A DNA stretch of 29,859 bases from Kosmotogaceae bacterium (GTDB taxonomy: Bacteria; Thermotogota; Thermotogae; Petrotogales; Kosmotogaceae): the NCBI GenBank assembly GCA_003444085.1, contig DLVL01000040.1:2968-32826 (forward strand). Direction: 5' to 3'. Positions 24,924 through 29,859 of this stretch are shown here, piece by piece. A model generated the notes under the pieces. The model saw only the letters and a list, made by a program, of their open reading frames with translations, was not told where the DNA came from and ran no database searches. Positions within the stretch are counted from its first letter, which is position 1, and every line of letters begins with the position of its first letter. The position numbers and the translations under genes were made by a program.

Positions 24924-25824
24924 TTATAAGGCCGGGACCGTCACACTCGTTGGCAGGACGAACGTCGGCAAGTCGTCATTGCTGAACAGGATGATTGGTG
25001 AGAAGGTCGCGATCGTCTCCGACAAACCTCAGACAACAAGAAATCGAATTGCTGGAATACTTACAAATGAACGATTTCAGGCTGTCATTTATGATACCCC
25101 GGGTATTCACAAGCCTCTACACAGGCTTGGTGAATACCTGGTACGCGTAGCCTCTGCGGCACTTTCAGGAGTAGATCTTGTGGTCGTAATTGTGGACGCT
25201 TCGGAACGCCTTACTCTTCAGGACAAGCGTGTAGCAAGCTTGATCGAAAGAAGCAGCTCTCCATTTCTACTAGCACTTAACAAGATAGACCTTTGCAGAG
25301 ATAATAAGAGGCTTGAAGACCTCTTGACGGACTGCAGATTCCAATTCGCTTCCGCTCAGGGAATCTATCAGATCTCTGCTATTACAGGCGAAGGCGTAGA
25401 TGATTTGCTTACAGGAATAGAGGGTTTCCTTCCGAAAGGGCCTCCATTATTCCCTGAAGATATTGTTTCCGATAAGCCTCTGAAGTTCATGATCGCAGAA
25501 ATCGTAAGGGAGAAGATACTACAGACCACAAGAGAAGAAGTCCCACATTCCTGTGGAATCTACTTGCAGCAACTCGAATACAGAGACGACGGCACGCTCT
25601 ATGTTCTTGCTGACATCGTTGTTGAAAGGGAAAGCCAAAAACCCATAATAATCGGAAAAGGCGGCAGACAGATTAAGGAAATCGGCGTCGAAGCACGAAG
25701 GGATATAGAGTACCTTACTGATCTAAAAGTGTTTCTCGAGCTCTTTGTGAAGGTCAGAAAGAACTGGAGAGAAAAGGACTCCATGATTCAGGAGTACACA
25801 GGACTCAGAGATGAAATAAGCTAA
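24913..25824 (+). CDS. era: GTPase Era
   Basis: A 303-residue GTPase that binds the 3' end of 16S rRNA during 30S subunit maturation. The G domain has G1 GRTNVGKSS (14-22), switch TTRNRIAGI, G3 DTPGIHKPLH (61-70) and G4 NKID (123-126). The C-terminal KH domain includes VVERESQKPIIIGKGGRQIK. The ATG at 24913 is inside the end of glyS, with no evident Shine-Dalgarno sequence, so synthesis probably depends on ribosomes terminating at the glyS stop. An upstream in-frame ATG (24853) would add 20 residues unrelated to Era. Confidence 0.96.
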   Translation: MEDNYKAGTVTLVGRTNVGKSSLLNRMIGEKVAIVSDKPQTTRNRIAGILTNERFQAVIYDTPGIHKPLHRLGEYLVRVASAALSGVDLVVVIVDASERLTLQDKRVASLIERSSSPFLLALNKIDLCRDNKRLEDLLTDCRFQFASAQGIYQISAITGEGVDDLLTGIEGFLPKGPPLFPEDIVSDKPLKFMIAEIVREKILQTTREEVPHSCGIYLQQLEYRDDGTLYVLADIVVERESQKPIIIGKGGRQIKEIGVEARRDIEYLTDLKVFLELFVKVRKNWREKDSMIQEYTGLRDEIS

Positions 25825-25836
25825 CGAGGTGATACT

Positions 25837-27138
25837 GTGGACAGAAAAGCCTTAACGCTCTGGCTACTTCTCTTGATGATGGTCTTGCTAAACGCTGATC
25901 AGATGGTAATAGCTCCGAACATCACCGAGGTACAGGAAGAGTTCGGGATCACAACTCGTGAAATCGGTCTGATCCAGGGAACGTTCACTGTTGTAGGCGC
26001 ACTGATAAGCTTATTCTGGGGCTACATGTCGGACCGTTTCTCAAGAAGAAGACTGATGCTTTTCAGTGTTCTCGTAGGGGAGATACCATGCTTTCTTTCC
26101 GCGTTCGTTCAGACATATCCCCAACTATTTCTTACTCGAGCATTCACAGGTATTGGAGTCGGCGCACTATTCCCTCTTGTTTTCTCATATGCAGGAGATG
26201 CGTTTCAAGAGAAGGAGCGCGCAAAGGTCAACGCCTTCCTTTCAACAGCAATCTCTCTCGGGGCCATTGTCGGCATGGTTGTCGCGGGTTTCACAGGCAG
26301 TACACTGGGGTGGAGACTCCCGTTCATCGTTGTGTCTGTTCCGAACGTCTTCCTCGTTCTCGTGTTCTACGCCGTTTCTAAAGAACCCAAACGAGGGGCA
26401 TCTGAAGTTGCTGTTGGCGATCTGGTAGACCAGGGCTATATCTACACTGCCAAGGTGCGACTATCAGACTACAAGAACATATTCAAGATACGGACCAATC
26501 TGGTTCTCTTCATACAGGGGATCCTTGGTACCATACCCTGGGGGGCAATTCCTTATTTCCTCGTAAGTTTCCTTGAATCATCGAAGGGTTTGACAAAGGA
26601 ATCAGCAACCCTTGTCTTCATCTTCTTTGGAGTAGGAAACGTTCTTGGGATATTCTTCGGAGGGCTCGTTGGAGGTTGGCTGTACAAGAAAAAACCGGCA
26701 TACATGCCACTGTTTTCAAGCATAACCACTGCCGCAGGGACATTTGTGGCTCTGACAGCCTTGAATTTCCCGCCAGTTACTGGACCAGGTTCATTTGCGA
26801 TGCTTTCATCCCTTGGGGCTCTGGCCGCAGCCACGGCATCAATGACTGGTCCTAATGTCAAGACGATGGTCATGAACAGTAATGAGCCTGAGAACCGCGG
26901 GAGGATCTTCTCTGTTTTCAATCTCACTGACTCTCTCGGGGTCGGCTTCGGGCAGTTCTTTGCAGGGGTGGTAGCGGCGAGTATAGGATCTGTTGGAGCA
27001 GCGCTAAATATATCTGCACTTTTCTGGCTACCCTGTTCAGCCATTCTGCTTGTCGCAGTGAAGAGTCTCCCTCAAGACAGACGCAGATTGATGAAAAAGA
27101 TGACCCGTCGAGCAGAATCCATGCTTAAGAATGCGTAG
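25837..27138 (+). CDS. Major facilitator superfamily transporter
   Basis: A 433-residue protein with 12 recognisable hydrophobic segments. The family motif A lies between segments 2 and 3 as GYMSDRFSRRRLML. Segment 4 carries LTRAFTGIGVGALFP and segment 5 SLGAIVGMVVAG, typical of proton-coupled or exporter-type MFS proteins. The second half has ENRGRIFSVFNLTDSLGVGF before segment 11. The start is GTG 25837 with CGAGGTGA upstream, 12 nt after era, making it the last gene of the long operon. The terminator at 27238-27269 lies about 100 nt beyond its stop. The substrate cannot be inferred. Confidence 0.88.
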   Translation: MDRKALTLWLLLLMMVLLNADQMVIAPNITEVQEEFGITTREIGLIQGTFTVVGALISLFWGYMSDRFSRRRLMLFSVLVGEIPCFLSAFVQTYPQLFLTRAFTGIGVGALFPLVFSYAGDAFQEKERAKVNAFLSTAISLGAIVGMVVAGFTGSTLGWRLPFIVVSVPNVFLVLVFYAVSKEPKRGASEVAVGDLVDQGYIYTAKVRLSDYKNIFKIRTNLVLFIQGILGTIPWGAIPYFLVSFLESSKGLTKESATLVFIFFGVGNVLGIFFGGLVGGWLYKKKPAYMPLFSSITTAAGTFVALTALNFPPVTGPGSFAMLSSLGALAAATASMTGPNVKTMVMNSNEPENRGRIFSVFNLTDSLGVGFGQFFAGVVAASIGSVGAALNISALFWLPCSAILLVAVKSLPQDRRRLMKKMTRRAESMLKNA

Positions 27139-27237
27139 CTGTCAAGGGTGTAAAACTTGCTCAGGATCAGTGATAAAGAACGATATCTGTTTCTCTGGTA
27201 TATAATCATATTGCTGAAGTAACCCTCAGACCGCTTC

Positions 27238-27269
27238 GCTGCCCTGAAAAGGGCAGCAATTTTTATTTT
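27238..27269 (+). terminator. Rho-independent terminator ending the long plus-strand operon
   Basis: An 8-bp perfect stem, GCTGCCCT (27238-27245) with AGGGCAGC (27250-27257), closes a GAAA tetraloop and is followed by AA, TTTTT, A, TTTT. It lies 100 nt after the MFS stop. An upstream ATTGCTG (27210-27216) is complementary to CAGCAAT (27254-27260) in the 3' arm and could compete with the stem. Confidence 0.88.
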
Positions 27270-27295
27270 CTACATGATCGAATCGCTGCATGGTC

Positions 27296-27324
27296 TTGCC
27301 AGTTTCAGCAGCATCTGATATTCT
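27296..27324 (+). promoter_or_regulatory. Sigma-70 type promoter for the second MFS gene
   Basis: TTGCCA (27296-27301) and TATTCT (27319-27324) are separated by exactly 17 nt, downstream of the terminator at 27238-27269. Transcription would start near 27331, giving a leader of about 32 nt that contains the AGGTGG ribosome site before the ATG at 27363. Confidence 0.65.
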
Positions 27325-27362
27325 AGTCGCGAAGTCATCGTTTGCTACGAACAGGTGGTCCA

Positions 27363-28760
27363 ATGAGTCATTCTACAGAAGATGCGGCAAAGACAAGAAA
27401 ATACTCGCTCGTTGAAGGTGCAGTATTCAACGGCTTCTTTGTGATCACTCAAGGTTTCCTCGTGACTGGTCTGGCGCTGCAGTATGGAGCAAGTGAGTTA
27501 TTCATAGCGATCATCGGAGTTCTCCCAACTCTGGCACAGGTGATGCAGCTTCTTGCGCCCGTCATTTTGCAGTATGCGAAAAGCAGACGAAAAGCTATGC
27601 TTGTGACAAGCGCGATAGCACGCTTCGGATTTGCCCTGATTCCCGTCACTCTGGCTTTTGGCATCACGAATTCGTCTTTTCTTCTGATTGTGCTTGCAAT
27701 CACAGCACTATTCAACAGTTTGACCGGTAATTTCTGGATTTCCCTGATAAGAGATGCCGTTCCGCCCGAGAAAACCGGGAGGTTCTTCGGAATCAGAAAT
27801 CTTTTTGCTTCGATGATTGCTCTGATAATGACAGTCGTCTACTCTCTGATACTTGACAAACTGCCTGGCAGAATGGGATTCCTTATCGTCACGATAATTG
27901 GAGCGGCATTTGCAGCATTCTCTGTATATCTGCTGAAATGTCATAAAGATCTTCCCGTTAAGGTTTACGGTACTGGACGTTTCTTCAAGGAAGTCATGGG
28001 CAATTTGAAATTCAGAGATTTTCTTTTCTTTGCCTTCGTCTGGAACATGGGCATAACGCTTTCTGCTCCGTTCGTTTCATATCACCAGCTGGTAAATCTT
28101 CGGCTTGATTACTCTTATCTGAGTGTTATGTCGATCATATCAGGAATCACTTCTATGGTCCTCTTCCCACTGTGGGGAAGAATCGCAGATGAGATCGGTC
28201 ATCAGAGTGTCCTCGAGTTTGGAATTCTGGGCGCTGCAGGAGTTATGTTTTTGTGGTTCACTATCAGTCCTTCAAACTATGCCGTCCTTCTCCCGCTCGA
28301 TTCAATCCTTACAGGTGTGGTGTGGAGCGCAATTAACTTATGCATGTTCACAACAATAATGAGTTTGATCTCCGGATTAAGGGCAGAGCCATATTTCGCT
28401 GTACTGTCATTCGTAAGCGGCATCGCAGCTCTTCTTGGATCTGTTTCTGGTGGTTTGATTGCAGGTCTGGTAAAGAATGTTGAAATTGTCGTAGCAGGTC
28501 ATACGATTTTTGGCGTTCAGTTTCTCTTTCTTGGTGCAGCAGTTATAAGAGCCACTTCATGGTTTTTCCTGAGGCGTGTTAAGACGACCAAGAAGCAGAC
28601 AGTTACTAAACATGTTATCAATTTCGCATCTGTTTTTAGTAGACGACTGGCCAGTAGACCTTACGAGTATGCAGCGAGCCTTATAGAGCATGAAAGACAG
28701 AGGAAACTGCAGAAGAAACAGAAAGAAGCGGAAAACACAGAACGTGATGCACATTTGTGA
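27363..28760 (+). CDS. Major facilitator superfamily transporter with basic C-terminal tail
   Basis: A 465-residue membrane protein with 12 hydrophobic segments. The motif A equivalent after segment 2 is degenerate (LQYAKSRRKAM); the second-half version WGRIADEIGHQSV is clearer. IRDAVPPEKTGRFFGIRNLF after segment 4 is typical of a branch of MFS proteins common in Thermotogota and clostridia, as I recall. About 60 residues after the last segment form a hydrophilic, Lys/Arg-rich tail (SRRLASRPYEYAAS then RQRKLQKKQKEAE), predicted helical and cytoplasmic. The ATG 27363 follows ACAGGTGGTCCA; an in-frame TTG at 27342 would place that site inside the gene. It is a separate unit from the upstream MFS gene. 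Substrate unknown. Confidence 0.85.
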   Translation: MSHSTEDAAKTRKYSLVEGAVFNGFFVITQGFLVTGLALQYGASELFIAIIGVLPTLAQVMQLLAPVILQYAKSRRKAMLVTSAIARFGFALIPVTLAFGITNSSFLLIVLAITALFNSLTGNFWISLIRDAVPPEKTGRFFGIRNLFASMIALIMTVVYSLILDKLPGRMGFLIVTIIGAAFAAFSVYLLKCHKDLPVKVYGTGRFFKEVMGNLKFRDFLFFAFVWNMGITLSAPFVSYHQLVNLRLDYSYLSVMSIISGITSMVLFPLWGRIADEIGHQSVLEFGILGAAGVMFLWFTISPSNYAVLLPLDSILTGVVWSAINLCMFTTIMSLISGLRAEPYFAVLSFVSGIAALLGSVSGGLIAGLVKNVEIVVAGHTIFGVQFLFLGAAVIRATSWFFLRRVKTTKKQTVTKHVINFASVFSRRLASRPYEYAASLIEHERQRKLQKKQKEAENTERDAHL

Positions 28761-28818
28761 CTCAACTAAGCCGCATATATGAGTCTCTCATTAGCGGTCA
28801 GGGCTGGTGAATTAGGGC

Positions 28819-29166
28819 ATGAATAAGATGAATGATGGTCATGACAATCATGAGAAGATTTACGACAACCTGTTTGAGGCGATTTATGAGATTGTCAAGC
28901 GCGTCCCTTGTGGCAGAGTTTCAACATATGGACAGATTGCTTCCCTTGTGGGTATTTCTGATGCACGGAAGGTTGGCTATGCAATGAATTCCCTGGAAAG
29001 AGATGATGGTGTTCCCTGGCATCGGGTTATCAACTCAAAAGGGATGATCAGCCTCAGAGATCCATTCATGGCAGAGGTGCAACGGCAGATGCTGGGGAGC
29101 GAAGGAATTGAATTTGAAGGTGATTCAGTAGATCTTTCTGCTTATCTGTGGGATCCTCAGGAATGA
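28819..29166 (+). CDS. Alkyltransferase-like protein (ATL; MGMT homologue without catalytic Cys)
   Basis: A 115-residue protein matching the DNA-binding domain of O6-alkylguanine-DNA alkyltransferases: IVKRVPCGRVSTYGQIASLV, the Arg-finger region ARKVGYAMNS and the active-site block VPWHRVINSKGMISL. The cysteine of the PCHRV motif is tryptophan (W67), the hallmark of ATL proteins. These bind O6-alkylguanine, flip the base and flag it for nucleotide excision repair instead of repairing it directly. The short length and absence of the N-terminal MGMT domain fit ATL. The ATG at 28819 has GGTGA upstream. The gene lies 58 nt after the MFS gene. Confidence 0.9.
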   Translation: MNKMNDGHDNHEKIYDNLFEAIYEIVKRVPCGRVSTYGQIASLVGISDARKVGYAMNSLERDDGVPWHRVINSKGMISLRDPFMAEVQRQMLGSEGIEFEGDSVDLSAYLWDPQE

Positions 29167-29259
29167 TTCTTGTCAGATAACTCCACCATGATCACTGATA
29201 CATGTTCATCCAATCACTGGAATTGTTACATGTGTGCGACTTCATCCATGCGCATTACG

Positions 29260-29287
29260 TTGAAAGAGAGCAATCCAGTATGATAAT
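29260..29287 (+). promoter_or_regulatory. Candidate promoter in the intergenic region after the ATL gene
   Basis: TTGAAA (29260-29265) and GATAAT (29282-29287) are 16 nt apart, a near-consensus sigma-70 arrangement on the plus strand. No annotated plus-strand gene starts downstream before the terminator at 29359-29385. It would produce a short transcript starting near 29294. Confidence 0.5.
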
Positions 29288-29293
29288 ATGTAA

Positions 29294-29385
29294 ATGAGAT
29301 ACGACCAAATGACTAAGGCGTTACCGGGGGATAGGGGTTGTTAATATTGTGATTCCTGAAAGGGCAGAAGATCCTGCCCTTTTTT
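29294..29385 (+). ncRNA. Candidate small RNA or leaderless micro-ORF between promoter and terminator
   Basis: A predicted transcript of about 90 nt runs from the start point expected from the promoter at 29260-29287 to the terminator at 29359-29385. It contains a G-rich stretch CCGGGGGATAGGGG. It also has a 16-codon reading frame from an ATG at 29294, the predicted first base, to TAA at 29342-29344 (MRYDQMTKALPGDRGC). I recognise no known RNA family. Everything here rests on the promoter and terminator patterns alone. Confidence 0.3.
29359..29385. terminator. Bidirectional rho-independent terminator between convergent genes
   Basis: The stem AAAGGGCAG (29359-29367) pairs with CTGCCCTTT (29374-29382) around the 6-nt loop AAGATC. 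It is followed by a T-run (29380-29385) on the plus strand, and by TTT on the minus strand. It can end plus-strand transcripts from the ATL or candidate RNA and minus-strand transcripts of the membrane-protein gene whose stop is at 29392. Confidence 0.85.
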
Positions 29386-29391
29386 GCTCGT

Positions 29392-29730
29392 TCAGAATAC
29401 CACCCAGAACACGATGAACGGACGGAACGATAATGACCTGCAATAGTGAAATGCTGCAAGTGAGCCCATCAGATTTGCAAGAAGGTCACCGTATTCGAAC
29501 GCGCCCGTGTTAAGGAAAAGATCAGATAGCTCCTTCACAGCCCCCACCGCCATAGTAGCTGCAAGAGCTGGAACCTCGTCATCAAGAACACCCTGAAAGA
29601 ACCCGTACAGAGTAAAGCTCACGGAGAAGTGGAGGTACTTGTCGTGGCCTACTGCTCCAGATGCTAAAGAAATCATTATTACCAGAATGAGCGTCAAAGT
29701 CAATAACAGTCTGAGGCTTTTGCCAAGCAT
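29392..29730 (-). CDS. Small membrane protein, VanZ-like/YfiM (DUF2279)-like
   Basis: A 112-residue protein with an N-terminal hydrophobic helix (SLRLLLTLTLILVIMISLAS) and two further hydrophobic stretches. The HDKYLHFSVSFTLYGFF segment and the later VGAVKELSDLF with FEYGDLLANLMGSL resemble the D-K-x-x-H-F...GxxKE...D-LxAN-xG pattern shared by VanZ-like and YfiM-type proteins, whose molecular role is poorly known. The ATG at 29730 was chosen because GGGAGG lies 7 nt upstream; a longer open frame to 29802 has no comparable site. It is transcribed toward the ATL gene and stands alone within the window. I see no clear promoter for it. Confidence 0.68.
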   Translation of the reverse strand: MLGKSLRLLLTLTLILVIMISLASGAVGHDKYLHFSVSFTLYGFFQGVLDDEVPALAATMAVGAVKELSDLFLNTGAFEYGDLLANLMGSLAAFHYCRSLSFRPFIVFWVVF

Positions 29731-29824
29731 TTGATGCCTCCCGGTAACCATCTCATATTTTATTACCTCGAAACACAATGAATTCCTGGTGACCGTATGC
29801 ACTTATGTGGATTTCTTTCAAGTA

Positions 29825-29850
29825 TATAATGGAAAAGAGGAGAACCTCTT
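29825..29850 (+). promoter_or_regulatory. Candidate -10 element and small hairpin at the window end
   Basis: TATAAT (29825-29830) is followed by the inverted repeat AAGAGG (29835-29840) and CCTCTT (29845-29850) with an AGAA loop. On plus this could be a promoter and leader for a gene beyond the window. On minus the repeat is followed by TT and could be a weak terminator of a gene entering from outside. The -35 is poor. Confidence 0.35.
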
Positions 29851-29859
29851 AACTGGGGG

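Noticed and set aside
26553..27044. A 163-codon open frame on the minus strand inside the first MFS gene
   Set aside because: It is antisense to a well-supported 12-segment transporter, has no family resemblance or ribosome site, and contains a composition typical of shadow frames. The same applies to long antisense frames at 9068-9520, 3503-3913, 20796-21170 and 20319-20681.
27342..27362. TTG start for the second MFS gene
   Set aside because: It would place the AGGTGG ribosome site inside the gene. ATG 27363 fits that site.
29167..29391. tRNA, riboswitch or CRISPR remnant in the gap after the ATL gene
   Set aside because: No cloverleaf, no repeated spacer pattern and no riboswitch core that I can recognise. 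Only the promoter and terminator patterns listed are supported.
1..29859. Insertion sequences, prophage or defence island
   Set aside because: No transposase, integrase, terminal repeats or defence-type domains are present. Codon use and gene spacing look uniform throughout.

Overview
This window looks like core chromosome of a bacterium in the phylum Thermotogota, most likely a Mesotoga/Kosmotoga-type member. That placement is an inference from gene content. An outer-membrane-assembly (Omp85/POTRA) protein points to a diderm. It sits beside genes usually associated with Bacillota: RemA, two Asp23/Gls24 proteins and FakA. The EF-P tip loop (HFTGRGSG) also resembles what I remember of Thermotoga EF-P. 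Coding density is very high, and GTG or TTG starts are common, each with a clear Shine-Dalgarno sequence. I see no mobile elements, CRISPR arrays, tRNA or rRNA genes.

Layout. Positions 1-9505 are on the minus strand. Read in the direction of transcription, the order is obg, nadD, dus, tdh, kbl, a Na+/Ca2+ exchanger, two sugar ABC permeases, the sugar-binding protein, and the start of a BamA-like gene cut by the window edge. Genes overlap or lie within about 55 nt of each other, except for a 93-nt gap before tdh. At 9532-9546 a near-perfect palindrome carries an extended -10 on each strand and serves as a shared divergent promoter. Positions 9573-29166 are on the plus strand: remA, clpP, a terminator, mutS, then an unbroken chain of 13 genes (M24 peptidase, efp, asp23-like, nusB, fhs, folD, dxs, yloU-like, fakA, glyQ, glyS, era, MFS). 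No gap in that chain exceeds 20 nt, and it ends at a strong terminator near 27240-27269. A second MFS gene with its own promoter and an alkyltransferase-like DNA-repair gene follow. A bidirectional terminator at 29359-29385 separates these from a convergent VanZ/YfiM-like membrane-protein gene.

How the genes fit together. The minus run joins ribosome/GTPase and NAD functions (obg, nadD), tRNA modification (dus), threonine breakdown to glycine and acetyl-CoA (tdh-kbl) and sugar uptake without its own ATPase. The plus run holds proteostasis (clpP), mismatch repair (mutS), translation (efp, glyQS, era), transcription antitermination (nusB), one-carbon folate metabolism (fhs, folD), isoprenoid precursor synthesis (dxs) and probable fatty-acid activation (fakA).

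Most interesting points. (1) The FolD homologue appears to have lost the catalytic Lys, Gln and Asp while keeping the folate-site Tyr and NADP site. (2) The divergent promoter is symmetric. (3) A possible ~90-nt small RNA or leaderless micro-ORF lies at 29260-29385. (4) An attenuator-like pair of competing stems lies at 27210-27260. I found no obviously new multi-gene system; the region otherwise reads as ordinary housekeeping sequence.
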